Assembly (NCBI GenBank): GCA_963849365.1
Contig: CAWKHA010000003.1
Span: 372,001-436,000, forward strand
Direction of reading: 5' to 3'
Length of the DNA stretch: 64,000 bases
Source: CAVQCJ01 sp963849365
Lineage (GTDB): Bacteria; Actinomycetota; Actinomycetes; Prado026
Made by a program: the position numbers and the translations under genes. The number at the start of each line of letters is the position of its first letter. The stretch's first letter is position 1. Shown in pieces: positions 23,371-31,651 of the stretch. The notes beneath the pieces are model-generated. The model saw only the letters and a list, made by a program, of their open reading frames with translations, made no database searches and was not told the origin of the DNA.

Positions 23371-25359
23371 TCAGAAGATGCCGAGCCGGACCGTGCTCCC
23401 CAACGGTGCCTGGGTGCCACCGCCCGGGTCCTCGCTGACGACCTGGTTGAACGGCGTCACCGAGTAGGGCTCGTAGAACACGACCTTGAACCCGGCCTTC
23501 TCGAGGACCTTCTTGGCCTTGTTGCGGTCCATCTTGAAGACGTCCGGCACCGTGACGAGCGGTGGCCCCTGTGAGAGCACGACGGTCACGGTGGTGCCGC
23601 GCGCGACCTGGGTCCCGGCTTTGGTCCCCTGGCTGAGCACCGAGCCCTTGGGCACGGTCGTGCTGTACTGCCCGGGCGCGGACGAGTCCAGGACCACGTG
23701 CGCCTTGCCCGCTGCGCTCTGGGCGGCGGCGAGCGTCAGCTTCACGAAGATCGGGACCGTCGCCGGCGAGACCCCCTTGCTGACCACGAGGCGGACCGCG
23801 GTGTCGCGCCTGACCTGCGTCCCGGCCGCCGGGACGGTCGAGACGACATTGCCGGCGGGGATCGTCTCGGAGTACGCCGTCGTCTTCGTCCCCACACTCA
23901 GGTGGGTCGCCTCGAGCGCGGCGGTCGCGTCGTCGACGGAGTCGCCGGCCACCTTCGGGACGGCGTAGCGCTCGGGACCCTTGGAGAGGATCAGCGTGAC
24001 GGTGCCGTTCTTGGCGACGCGGTCGCGGGGAGCCGGGTCGGTGGTGACCACCAGCCCGGCCGTGACGGTCTCGCTGAACTGCGGCGCGCCGACCGCAGCG
24101 TGCAGGCCCTGCTTCTGGAGCGTCTCGGTGGCCTTCTGCTGGGTGAGGCCGACGACGGACGGGGTGGTCGTCCAGCGGCCGCTGCCCAGGTACCAGCCGC
24201 CGATGCCGAGGACCGTCGCGACCACCAGCAGGACGGCGAGCCCGATCGTCGCGCCGCGTCGGCTGCCGTTCCCGCGGGCGGCCGTGGGCACCTGCCCGGG
24301 ACCGCCCACGACCGGTGGGGAGGGTGGCTTCGGCCCGCGTCCGGGCGGCCCGACGGGCTGCGCGGGCGACAGGGTGGACGTGGCGTGGCTGCCGGCCATG
24401 GCGAGCGCGCTGATCCCGACCGCGCCGGCCACGCCCGGGAGCGGGACGACGAGGGTCTCGGTGAGGTCGACGTCCGCTGGCGCGTAGCCCAGCTGGGCGG
24501 CGCTGAGGGTGCTCCGGACGCTGTGCAGCCGAGCGAGGAAGGCGCCGGCGTCGGCCGGGCGGCCGTCGGGGTCGCGGTCGGTCGCCGTGCGCACGAGCTC
24601 GTCCAGGCCCGGCGCCAGGCCGGGCACCAGGCTCGACGGCGCCGGCACGTCCGAGGTGACGTGCTGGTACGCCACCGACATCGGGGTGTCGCCCGCGTAC
24701 GGGGGGGCACCCGTGAGCATCTCGAACAGCAGGATGCCCGCGGAGTAGACGTCGGAGCGGGCGTCGGCGACGCCGCGCTCGACCTGCTCCGGAGCCAGGT
24801 ACGCGACCGTGCCCATCACGACGCCCTGGGTGGACGCCTCGGCGCCGGACGCCAGCGAGCTGCGGGCCAGCCCGAAGTCGGCCACCTTCACCCGCCCGTC
24901 GTCCGCCAGCAGGACGTTCTCCGGCTTGACGTCGCGGTGGACGATGCCGGCCCGGTGCGCAGCGGCCAGGGCCGACAGCACCGGGTCGAGCACGTCCAGG
25001 GCCTCGCGCGGGGTGAGCCGCCCGCGGGACCGGATCACGTCGCGCAGGGTGCGTCCGGGCACCAGCTCCATCGCGAGGAAGACCAGACCGGTGCCGTCGT
25101 CGCGGCCCTGGTCGTACACGGCCACGACGCCGGGGTCGGACAGCCGTGCGGCGGAGCGGGCCTCGCGGATGAACCGGGCCACGAAGGCCTGGTCCTCGGC
25201 GAGGCCGGGGTGCATGACCTTGAGCGCGACCGGGCGCTCCAGCCGGGTGTCGACGGCCTCGTACACGCTGGCCATCCCGCCCCGCGCGACCTTGGACACG
25301 ATCCGGTACCGGCCGTCGACGAGACGGCCGATCAACGGGTCGGCGACGGTCGTGTCCAC
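23371..25359 (-). CDS. pknL: Membrane Ser/Thr protein kinase with four PASTA domains (PknL type)
   Basis: 662 residues. The N-terminal kinase domain has Lys47 (ALKVM), HRDVKPEN with Asp143, DFG at 161-163 and an APE motif. An Ala/Pro/Gly-rich juxtamembrane part leads to one membrane helix at about 371-390, then four extracellular PASTA repeats (about 399-662) that would bind peptidoglycan fragments. It phosphorylates proteins on Ser/Thr. GTG 25359 has TACCCT six bases upstream, so it is leaderless. It is divergent from the Rv2175c-like gene, the same pairing as pknL-Rv2175c in mycobacteria. Mycobacterial PknL lacks PASTA repeats; corynebacterial PknL has them. Confidence 0.9.
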   Translation of the reverse strand: MDTTVADPLIGRLVDGRYRIVSKVARGGMASVYEAVDTRLERPVALKVMHPGLAEDQAFVARFIREARSAARLSDPGVVAVYDQGRDDGTGLVFLAMELVPGRTLRDVIRSRGRLTPREALDVLDPVLSALAAAHRAGIVHRDVKPENVLLADDGRVKVADFGLARSSLASGAEASTQGVVMGTVAYLAPEQVERGVADARSDVYSAGILLFEMLTGAPPYAGDTPMSVAYQHVTSDVPAPSSLVPGLAPGLDELVRTATDRDPDGRPADAGAFLARLHSVRSTLSAAQLGYAPADVDLTETLVVPLPGVAGAVGISALAMAGSHATSTLSPAQPVGPPGRGPKPPSPPVVGGPGQVPTAARGNGSRRGATIGLAVLLVVATVLGIGGWYLGSGRWTTTPSVVGLTQQKATETLQKQGLHAAVGAPQFSETVTAGLVVTTDPAPRDRVAKNGTVTLILSKGPERYAVPKVAGDSVDDATAALEATHLSVGTKTTAYSETIPAGNVVSTVPAAGTQVRRDTAVRLVVSKGVSPATVPIFVKLTLAAAQSAAGKAHVVLDSSAPGQYSTTVPKGSVLSQGTKAGTQVARGTTVTVVLSQGPPLVTVPDVFKMDRNKAKKVLEKAGFKVVFYEPYSVTPFNQVVSEDPGGGTQAPLGSTVRLGIF

Positions 25360-25365
25360 CGTTCG

Positions 25366-25371
25366 AGGGTA
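25366..25371 (-). promoter_or_regulatory. -10 box TACCCT for pknL
   Basis: TACCCT on the minus strand, six bases before the GTG start of the kinase gene; no ribosome site. Confidence 0.5.
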
Positions 25372-25482
25372 CCTGCCGGCGTCCTGATCGTCCGGACCGC
25401 GCGGTTCCCCGCGCGCCTCACCCGCCACAGGCGAGGCAGCGCCGGGCACCCGCCGCGGCGGCCGACGTGGCAGGCTGGGCGG

Positions 25483-25860
25483 GTGCCCGAGAACCCTGCC
25501 GCGGACGTGCTGACCGACTCGCTGGCCGCCCTGGTGACCGACTGGTTGACGCTCCCCGACGTGGCCGGGTCGCTGGGCCTGGACGTGGTGAAGGTGCGCC
25601 AGCTGCTGCGCGACCGCCAGCTCGTCGCGTTGCGCCGGGACGGCGTGCTCGTGGTGCCCGCGCTGCTGCTCCAGGACGGCCGGGTCGTGAAGGGTCTGCC
25701 AGGGCTGCTGACGCTGCTGGCCGACGCCCGCTACAGCGACGAGCAAGCGGTGCGCTGGATGTTCGCCGTGGACGACTCGCTGCCCGGCCGGCCGGTGGAC
25801 GCGCTGCGGGAGAACCGGGGCACCGAGGTCCGCCGCCGCGCCCAGGCGCTGGGCTTCTAG
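25483..25860 (+). CDS. Rv2175c-like winged-helix DNA-binding protein
   Basis: 125 residues. An N-terminal helix-turn-helix (LTLPDVAGSLGLDVVKVRQLLRDRQL) is followed by a beta-wing and a C-terminal helical half ending RRRAQALGF. The M. tuberculosis homologue Rv2175c is a DNA-binding protein phosphorylated by the kinase PknL, whose gene is divergent here as well. GTG 25483 has CAGGCT six bases upstream. A Thr/Ser-containing N-terminus (VLTDSLAALVTDW) offers candidate phosphorylation sites. The target DNA is unknown. Confidence 0.8.
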   Translation: MPENPAADVLTDSLAALVTDWLTLPDVAGSLGLDVVKVRQLLRDRQLVALRRDGVLVVPALLLQDGRVVKGLPGLLTLLADARYSDEQAVRWMFAVDDSLPGRPVDALRENRGTEVRRRAQALGF

Positions 25861-25898
25861 CCCGCTCCGCCGATGGTAGCCGGCGCCGGCGGCGGCGC

Positions 25899-26264
25899 GT
25901 GAGCCACCTCGTCTACCTGGCGGTCCTGGCCGCCTGCCTGCTCGGGACGGCATGGCTCGAGGTGGTGGTCCGTACCCGCGTGTACCGGCGCTGGCGCCGG
26001 CTGCTCCTCACGCTGGCGCCGGTCGTCGCGGTGTTCTTCGGATGGGACCTGTACGCGGTCGCGCGCGGGCAGTGGACCTTCGACCCCGCGCGGACGACAG
26101 GCGTGCTGGTCCCGGGCCGGGTACCGCTCGAGGAGGTCCTGTTCTTCGTGGTCGTGCCGGTCTGCTCGGTGCTGGCGTACGAAGCCGTGCGCGCGGTCCG
26201 CGGCTGGCCGGGCGGGGACGAGACCGCGGGCGGCCCGGCCCGGCCCGGACGGACCGGCGCATGA
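25899..26264 (+). CDS. crtYc: Lycopene cyclase domain protein, subunit c type
   Basis: 121 residues, three membrane helices, with RVPLEEVLFFVVVPVCS carrying the conserved acidic pair of heterodimeric lycopene cyclases. It works together with the next gene product (subunit d) in the membrane to cyclise a psi-end of lycopene. The two frames overlap by four bases. No lycopene elongase (crtEb) follows, so C40 beta-type cyclisation is more likely than C50 synthesis. It lies 38 bases after the Rv2175c-like gene and may be read from the same transcript. Confidence 0.8.
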   Translation: MSHLVYLAVLAACLLGTAWLEVVVRTRVYRRWRRLLLTLAPVVAVFFGWDLYAVARGQWTFDPARTTGVLVPGRVPLEEVLFFVVVPVCSVLAYEAVRAVRGWPGGDETAGGPARPGRTGA

Positions 26265-26617
26265 GCGGCGGGCCGACCTACACGGCACTGGCGGTCTTCG
26301 CGGTGCCGGCGACGCTGGTGCTGGACCTGGTCGTCCTGCGCACCCGGGTGGTGACCCGGCGGACGTTCTGGGTCGCGTACGCCATCGTGGTCGCCTTCCA
26401 GCTGGCCGTGAACGGCGTGCTCACCGGGCTGGACGTCGTCAGGTACGACCCCGGAGCGGTCCTCGGTCCGCGGGTGGCCTTCGCGCCGGTCGAGGACCTG
26501 CTGTTCGGGTTCGCGCTGATCGTGCAGACACTGGCGTGGTGGGTGTTCTGGGGGCGGCGCGGGGTCCAGCGGGAGCCGGCGGCGGGCCCGCCGCGCCGGA
26601 GCCGCCGGCGCGGGTGA
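26261..26617 (+). CDS. crtYd: Lycopene cyclase domain protein, subunit d type
   Basis: 118 residues with three membrane helices and the matching acidic motif FAPVEDLLFGFALI. It pairs with the preceding subunit to form the heterodimeric lycopene cyclase. The ATG overlaps the crtYc stop (ATGA). The C-terminus is a short Arg-rich cytoplasmic tail. Which end group is made (beta on one or both ends) cannot be told from sequence. Confidence 0.8.
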   Translation: MSGGPTYTALAVFAVPATLVLDLVVLRTRVVTRRTFWVAYAIVVAFQLAVNGVLTGLDVVRYDPGAVLGPRVAFAPVEDLLFGFALIVQTLAWWVFWGRRGVQREPAAGPPRRSRRRG

Positions 26618-26634
26618 ACCGGACGGCCGCGGCG

Positions 26635-26640
26635 TACGTT
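26635..26640 (+). promoter_or_regulatory. -10 box TACGTT for the ECF sigma gene
   Basis: TACGTT eight bases before GTG 26649. No ribosome site is evident, consistent with a leaderless or near-leaderless transcript. Confidence 0.35.
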
Positions 26641-26648
26641 CTGAGGTC

Positions 26649-27182
26649 GTGGGTGTGCTCTCGGCGACCGACGAGCAGCTCATGCGCGAGCTCTACACGG
26701 AGCACGCGGGCGTGCTGCTCGGCTATGTGCGACGGCTGGTGGGAGGGGACACCAACCGGGCCGAGGACGTGGTCCAGGAGACGCTGCTGCGTGCCTGGCA
26801 GCACCCCGAGGCGCTGCGTACGGGCCGTAAGGACGGCTCGTCTGTCCGCGCATGGCTGCTGACGGTGGCCCGACATCTGGTCATCGACGGCGAGCGGCGC
26901 CGCCGATCACGCCCGCACGAGGTCGAGCTGGTGGCCGGCAGCGAACGGTCGCTGGAGGAGCCGGCGTACGACCAGGTGCTGTCGGCCTGGGAGGTGGCGG
27001 ACGCGCTCGGTGCGCTCAGCCCCGAGCACCGCGCGGTGATCGTCGAGCTGTACTACCGCGACCGTTCGGTTGCGGACGCGGCCCGAGAGCTGGGGGTGCC
27101 CCAGGGCACAGTCAAGTCACGGGCCTACTACGCGCTGCGCGCGCTGCGCGCGGCGTGCGAGGAACGAGGAGTGCTGCCGTGA
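26649..27182 (+). CDS. ECF-family RNA polymerase sigma factor
   Basis: 177 residues. Region 2 contains NRAEDVVQETLLRAWQHPEAL and region 4 contains LSPEHRAVIVELYYRDRSVADAARELGVPQGTVKSRAYYALRALR. This is the two-domain ECF architecture. The stop overlaps the start of the zinc-finger anti-sigma gene by four bases (GTGA), so they are coupled. Placement between lycopene cyclase and phytoene synthase genes suggests a role in controlling carotenoid or envelope stress genes, as with light- or oxidant-inducible ECF sigma factors, but this is inference. Confidence 0.9.
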   Translation: MGVLSATDEQLMRELYTEHAGVLLGYVRRLVGGDTNRAEDVVQETLLRAWQHPEALRTGRKDGSSVRAWLLTVARHLVIDGERRRRSRPHEVELVAGSERSLEEPAYDQVLSAWEVADALGALSPEHRAVIVELYYRDRSVADAARELGVPQGTVKSRAYYALRALRAACEERGVLP

Positions 27183-27844
27183 CCTGCGAGCAGGTACGCG
27201 AGGAAGCCGCCGTGCGGCTGCTCACCGGAGGTCCGCCCGACCCCGAGGTCGAGGCGCACCTGGCCGGCTGCGACACGTGCCGCGACGAGGTGACCCGGCT
27301 GCTGCCGCTACCGGGGCTCCTGGCCGGCGCGGTGACCCAGGTCGGCCTGATGGACGAGCCGCCACCCGGGGACGCGCTGCTGGAGCGGCTGCTGGCCGCC
27401 GCGGCCGCCGAACGCCGGCGCCGGAGGGCGCGGGTCTGGACGGTCGCCGCCGCCTCGGTCGCTGCGGTGGCCGTGCTGGCGGTGCCGACGACCGTCGTGC
27501 TCCTGCACCGCTCCGACACGCAGGCGGTGGCGTCGGCCGGCCAGGTCCGGGCCAGCGCGACCGACGCGACGTCCGGGGTGTCGGGCGAGGTGACCCTCGG
27601 CCCGTCGTCCTGGGGCAGCGCGGTGACCTTGAAGGTCACCGGCGTCCGGGCGGGCACCAGCTGCACGGTGGTCGTCGTGACCAAGGACGGCACCCGGCAG
27701 ACGGCGGCCACCTGGTGGGCCCAGTACCCAGGGCCGGCGACCGTGGAGGGGACGGTGGCCGCGGCGCTGCCCGCGATCGACCGGGTGGACCTTGTGGACA
27801 CGGCTTCGGGCGGCGTGCTGCTGGCCCTGCCGGTGCAGACGTGA
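27179..27844 (+). CDS. Membrane anti-sigma factor with zinc-finger (ZAS-type) N-terminus
   Basis: 221 residues. The N-terminal domain carries HLAGCDTCRDEV, the HxxxCxxC zinc motif of anti-sigma factors. It is followed by an Arg-rich stretch, a membrane helix (about residues 95-115: VWTVAAASVAAVAVLAVPTT) and an extracytoplasmic beta-rich domain. It should hold the preceding ECF sigma factor inactive at the membrane. Zinc-Cys sites of this kind often respond to thiol oxidation. The coupled start (GTGA) supports the pairing. Confidence 0.85.
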   Translation: MTCEQVREEAAVRLLTGGPPDPEVEAHLAGCDTCRDEVTRLLPLPGLLAGAVTQVGLMDEPPPGDALLERLLAAAAAERRRRRARVWTVAAASVAAVAVLAVPTTVVLLHRSDTQAVASAGQVRASATDATSGVSGEVTLGPSSWGSAVTLKVTGVRAGTSCTVVVVTKDGTRQTAATWWAQYPGPATVEGTVAAALPAIDRVDLVDTASGGVLLALPVQT

Positions 27845-27926
27845 GCCACCGGGGTGCCGGAACTGAACGGCCCGTCGACGCCGACCGTTGACACCGACGA
27901 CCGATCGACCGCAACCGGAGGTAGCC

Positions 27927-28400
27927 GTGCCCGAGCAGTCCGAGTCCGAACCGCAGCCGACCGAGCCGTCCCGCCGAGCCCTGCTCGCCGCGGGGACAGC
28001 CGCGGCAGCGGTGGGTGCCGTCACGCTGGCCGGCTGCGGGTCCAGCAGCTCGGGGGGCTCCGGGGGCGCCGGGGCCGGGAGCGCCAGCACCCCGGCCGCG
28101 TCCTCCGGTGGCGCGCCGGTGCTGGCGCCGCTCACCAAGGTCCCGGTCGGGGGGTCGGCCGCCAACGACTCCGGGTCGATCGTGATCGCGCAGCCGACCG
28201 CCGGGCAGGTGGTCGCGTTCAGCTCCAAGTGCACGCACATGGGGTGCACCGTCGCGCCCGCCGGTGCGGAGTACCACTGCCCGTGCCACGGCTCGGTCTA
28301 CGACGCCTTCACCGGCGCCGTTAAGAGCGGCCCGGCGCCCAGGTCGCTCAGCAAGGTCCCGGTCACCGTGACCGACGGGAACGTGGTCGAGAACGCCTGA
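27927..28400 (+). CDS. Rieske [2Fe-2S] Tat-exported lipoprotein
   Basis: 157 residues. The N-terminus has a twin-Arg motif SRRALL, a hydrophobic h-region and the lipobox LAGC, then a Gly/Ser linker. The C-terminal Rieske domain has CTHMGC and CPCHGS, supplying the two Cys and two His cluster ligands plus the disulphide pair. It would sit on the outer face of the membrane and carry electrons. GGAGGTAG precedes GTG 27927. It follows the anti-sigma gene by 82 bases. Partners are unknown; an electron donor to exported or membrane enzymes is possible. Confidence 0.85.
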   Translation: MPEQSESEPQPTEPSRRALLAAGTAAAAVGAVTLAGCGSSSSGGSGGAGAGSASTPAASSGGAPVLAPLTKVPVGGSAANDSGSIVIAQPTAGQVVAFSSKCTHMGCTVAPAGAEYHCPCHGSVYDAFTGAVKSGPAPRSLSKVPVTVTDGNVVENA

Positions 28401-28425
28401 CCGCCGGCCGTCGGACCGGCTGACC

Positions 28426-29346
28426 TCAGACCGTGCTTGCCCGCCGGGCTCGGACAGCTCGCAGCCAGGCCGGGGCGACCACTGCTAGCCGGCGGCGCAC
28501 GGGGACGCTGGCGCGCCGCTCGAACACCTCGAACCCGCTGCGCTCGACCTCGTCGGCGATCCCGCAGTACAGGACCAGCGCGGCCTCGATGCACGGCCGT
28601 GAGGACGGCTCGAGCAATGCGATGCCGGGGCGTGCCTGCTCGGCCAGGCGGCGGACCCGCGCGACCTGGAACGCCAGCAGCGCCCGGACCCGGTCGTCCA
28701 CCCGGCGCCGCTCCAGATCGGCCCGGACGAGCCCGAAGCGGGCCAGGTCCTCCATCGGCAGGTAGACCCGCCCGCGGTCCAGGTCCTCGCCGACGTCGCG
28801 GACGAAGTTGGCGAGCTGGAACGCCAGCCCGAGGTCCTGCGCGGGCCCGTACGCCGCGTTCGACAGCGGGCCGAGCACCGGGACCATCTGCAGCCCGACC
28901 ACCGCCGCCGAGCCGTAGACGTAGCGGTACAGGTCGGCCCAGGTCTCGTACTGCGTCACGCTCAGGTCCATCGCCATCGAGGCCAGGAACGCCTCGAAGT
29001 GCTCGAGCGGGATGTCCCAGCGGCGCACGGTGTCGACCGCCGCTCGGCACACCTGGTCGTCGCTCGCCCCGTCCTTGACGTCGGCGAGGAAGCCCTCGCC
29101 CCAGCGGTGCAGGCGGTCGGCCTTCTCCCGGTCGGTCAGCGGCGACGCCACGTCGTCGACGATCTCGTCCGCGTACCTGGCGAAGCCGTACAGCGCGTGC
29201 ACGTAAGGCCGCTTGGCGGGGGGGAGCAGCCGGGTCGCCAGGAAGTACGTCCGACCGTGCCGCGCGTGCAGGGACCGGCACCGCGTGTACGACGCGCGCA
29301 GCCCGGGATCGGTGATCCCCGCGGCGTCCAGCTCCGATCCCCACAC
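28426..29346 (-). CDS. crtB: Phytoene synthase
   Basis: 306 residues. Both Asp-rich substrate/Mg sites are visible: YADEIVDD at about 60-67 and NFVRDVGEDLDRGRVYLP in the middle. It condenses two geranylgeranyl diphosphates to phytoene, the first carotenoid step. GTG 29346 is preceded by TAGGGT at a seven-base distance, so it is leaderless and separately transcribed from the other crt genes. It is convergent with the Rieske gene and divergent from the barstar gene. Confidence 0.92.
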   Translation of the reverse strand: MWGSELDAAGITDPGLRASYTRCRSLHARHGRTYFLATRLLPPAKRPYVHALYGFARYADEIVDDVASPLTDREKADRLHRWGEGFLADVKDGASDDQVCRAAVDTVRRWDIPLEHFEAFLASMAMDLSVTQYETWADLYRYVYGSAAVVGLQMVPVLGPLSNAAYGPAQDLGLAFQLANFVRDVGEDLDRGRVYLPMEDLARFGLVRADLERRRVDDRVRALLAFQVARVRRLAEQARPGIALLEPSSRPCIEAALVLYCGIADEVERSGFEVFERRASVPVRRRLAVVAPAWLRAVRARRASTV

Positions 29347-29353
29347 GCCGGCC

Positions 29354-29359
29354 ACCCTA
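29354..29359 (-). promoter_or_regulatory. -10 box TAGGGT for crtB
   Basis: TAGGGT on the minus strand, seven bases before GTG 29346; no ribosome site. Confidence 0.45.
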
Positions 29360-29440
29360 GGAGCGCACCCCTGCCGCCGCACGTCGACCTTCTGTCAGGA
29401 TGCGATGCGTCGAGGCGTCCGACGCGGCGGGAGGCGCACG

Positions 29441-29866
29441 GTGAAGAGCGCAGTGGACCGGCTCCTGTCCGGTGCGAGCCACGGCGTCCTGCGTCACGAC
29501 GGCCCGCTCGACATCGAGCGCGCGGCCGACGACGCGGGATGGCGGTACGTGCTGCTGGACTGCACGTCGGTCGGCGAGCGCGATGAGTTCATGGAGCGCT
29601 GCTCGGACGCCTTCGACCTGCCCCGCCGGCTGGCCAGCAGCTGGGAGGGGCTGGACCAGGGCCTGCGCGGGCTGGACTGGGACGAGCCGGCCGGCGTCCT
29701 GGTCGTGTGGCAGGGCTGGGGCGAGCTCGCCGAGGGGGACCCGGACGGCTTCGACAGCGCGATCGAGGTGATGCGCGACGCGTGTGTCGCCTGGAAGGAC
29801 GACGAGGTCCCCGGCGCCGTCGTGCTCGTCGGCCCGGGTCCGGAGACGGACCTGCCCGACGCCTAG
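29441..29866 (+). CDS. Barstar-family (barnase inhibitor-like) protein
   Basis: 141 residues. The core follows the barstar pattern: an N-terminal strand WRYVLLDCTSVGERDEFMERCSDAF, then LPRRLASSWEGLDQGLRGLDW and a strand GVLVVWQGW. In barstar this fold inhibits the ribonuclease barnase. No ribonuclease gene is adjacent in this window, so this is an orphan immunity-type gene or has another partner. GGAGG precedes GTG 29441. The 3' end is two bases from the convergent mannosyltransferase gene. Confidence 0.75.
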   Translation: MKSAVDRLLSGASHGVLRHDGPLDIERAADDAGWRYVLLDCTSVGERDEFMERCSDAFDLPRRLASSWEGLDQGLRGLDWDEPAGVLVVWQGWGELAEGDPDGFDSAIEVMRDACVAWKDDEVPGAVVLVGPGPETDLPDA

Positions 29867-29868
29867 GG

Positions 29869-31587
29869 TCAACCGGCGGGCCGCGCCTTGCCGGTCGGAG
29901 TCGGAGTCGGGGTCGGGACCGGGGCGGGGGCCGGGCGGGGCACGCCGCTGCCGGACGGCTCGACCGGGTAGTCCGGGGACGGCAGCGCCTCCTCCAGGAG
30001 CACCGCCCTGGTCCGCCGGGAGGTCAGCAGCAGCGCCACGACCACCGCCACGGAGAGCAGCGTGACCGGTCCGTCGGCGAGGAAGATGTTGGTCGGGACC
30101 GTCGAGCCCGCGTTGGCGACGGCGAAGACGGTGAACCCGACGCTGACGAGGACCGCGGCGCGTGTCCCGTTGCGGGTCAGCCCGGCGCCTGCGAGCACGA
30201 CCAGCCCCCAGAGCAGGTACCAGGTCTGCATGACCGGCCCGAGCAGCACCAGCGTCAGCAGCGACAGTCCCAGCCCGCGGGCGGGTGAGCGTCTGTGCCC
30301 GGTGAGCACCAGCCAGACGACGATGCCCACCGTGATGACGGCGCCGACGTCCCGCCAGGCGTCGACGGCGCCGTCGACGCGGTAGCCCAGCCCGACCGCG
30401 TCCAGCAGGTTGCCGGTGGTCATGCCCAACGCGGTCGTCGGCGACAGCCAGGTGCGTACCTGGCCGGGCGTGCCCAACGTCGACAGCCAGCCGAAGTTGA
30501 GCCCGGTGACGAGGTCGAGGAGCACGAACACGCCGAGCGCGACGAGCGCCGACGCCGTCCACGCGCGGACGCGTTGCCAGAACGTCGACGACGGGCCGGC
30601 CCACGCGATGCCCACGAAGGGCAGCCCGAGCAGCGCCGGGGCCTTCACCGCACCGGCCAGCGAGACCAGGACCAGCCCGGCGATCGGCCGCTTCTCCAAC
30701 GCGAGGGTGATGCCCGCGACCAGCAGCCCCACCATCAGGGCGTCGTTGTGGGCCGCCGACACGAAGTGCAGGAAGATCAACGGGTTGAGCAGGCCGATCC
30801 AGATGGCCTTCGCCTCGTCCACCCCGCAGGCGCGCGCCAGCCTCGGCAGGTAGACGGCGATCAGCAGCAGGCCCAGCAGGGCCAGCAGCCGGAACAGCAG
30901 CAGCGACGGGACCGCGGCGGCTCCGGTGATCTTGTACACCCCCGAGGACAGGCCCAACCACAGGGGTCCGTACGGAGCCGGCGACGTCTTCCAGATCCAG
31001 TCCGCGCCGTCGGTGAAGTAGGTGTCGAAGACGCCGGTCCCGTAGACGTACGGGTCGAGGCCGTGCGGCAGCAGCCGGCTCTGCGCGATGTAGCTGTAGA
31101 CGTCCCGGCTGAACAGGACCGGAGCGAGGGCCATCGGTGCGCCCCACCACAGCGCGAGCCGGTTCAGCAGCCGACCGTTCGTGACGTGGCGGGTCCGGAT
31201 CGTGTGGCCGAGCCGCAGCCAGGCCTGCACCAGCAGGGCGACGCCGACGATCACGACCAGCTTGCCGATGAGCGTGTACCCGGGGTTGGACCGGATCGTC
31301 CCGAGCACCGGCAACGTGCCGATCCCGGAGGCCAGCGACACCCAGCCGGCGGCGAACGCCCCCAGCGCGATGAGCACCGACCCGGCGAACCCGGACCAGG
31401 CGAACTGCCGGAGCAGGTCGGACCCGTCCTCGACCGGGTAGGGCCGGCGGGCGCGGTCGCCCGCAGGCAGCGTGCGGTCCGGCAGCACGATCACCCTGTC
31501 GTCGTTGGCGCGGGCGGTTCCGGCCCGCTCGGGCGGCTGGTCGTCGGCCCCGGTCCGGCGCCGGCGGCGGCGGACGGGCAAGGTCAC
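29869..31587 (-). CDS. Polyprenol-phosphomannose-dependent alpha-(1->6)-mannosyltransferase (MptA/MptB family)
   Basis: 572 residues with about 13 membrane helices. The GT-C catalytic loop contains SRDVYSYIAQ, with the conserved Asp. Members elongate the mannan core of lipomannan and lipoarabinomannan using polyprenol-phosphate mannose outside the membrane. The family overlaps with a group annotated as carotenoid-associated membrane proteins, which fits the crt neighbours. A Pro/Thr-rich tail ends the protein. TACCCT six bases before GTG 31587 marks a leaderless start. The gene is equivalent in position to M. tuberculosis Rv2174 (mptA). Confidence 0.85.
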   Translation of the reverse strand: MTLPVRRRRRRTGADDQPPERAGTARANDDRVIVLPDRTLPAGDRARRPYPVEDGSDLLRQFAWSGFAGSVLIALGAFAAGWVSLASGIGTLPVLGTIRSNPGYTLIGKLVVIVGVALLVQAWLRLGHTIRTRHVTNGRLLNRLALWWGAPMALAPVLFSRDVYSYIAQSRLLPHGLDPYVYGTGVFDTYFTDGADWIWKTSPAPYGPLWLGLSSGVYKITGAAAVPSLLLFRLLALLGLLLIAVYLPRLARACGVDEAKAIWIGLLNPLIFLHFVSAAHNDALMVGLLVAGITLALEKRPIAGLVLVSLAGAVKAPALLGLPFVGIAWAGPSSTFWQRVRAWTASALVALGVFVLLDLVTGLNFGWLSTLGTPGQVRTWLSPTTALGMTTGNLLDAVGLGYRVDGAVDAWRDVGAVITVGIVVWLVLTGHRRSPARGLGLSLLTLVLLGPVMQTWYLLWGLVVLAGAGLTRNGTRAAVLVSVGFTVFAVANAGSTVPTNIFLADGPVTLLSVAVVVALLLTSRRTRAVLLEEALPSPDYPVEPSGSGVPRPAPAPVPTPTPTPTGKARPAG

Positions 31588-31593
31588 CGGGAC

Positions 31594-31599
31594 AGGGTA
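31594..31599 (-). promoter_or_regulatory. -10 box TACCCT for the mannosyltransferase gene
   Basis: TACCCT on the minus strand lies six bases before GTG 31587. Confidence 0.45.
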
Positions 31600-31651
31600 T
31601 CCGTCCGCCCGACAGCCTCACAGCGGCGATCTCGGCGGGTGGGACGGACCG

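Noticed and set aside
25899..26617. A C50 carotenoid (decaprenoxanthin-type) pathway
   Set aside because: The heterodimeric cyclase genes fit, but no lycopene elongase (UbiA-type crtEb) is present in the window, while CruF/CruG-type genes point to a C40 glycoside.
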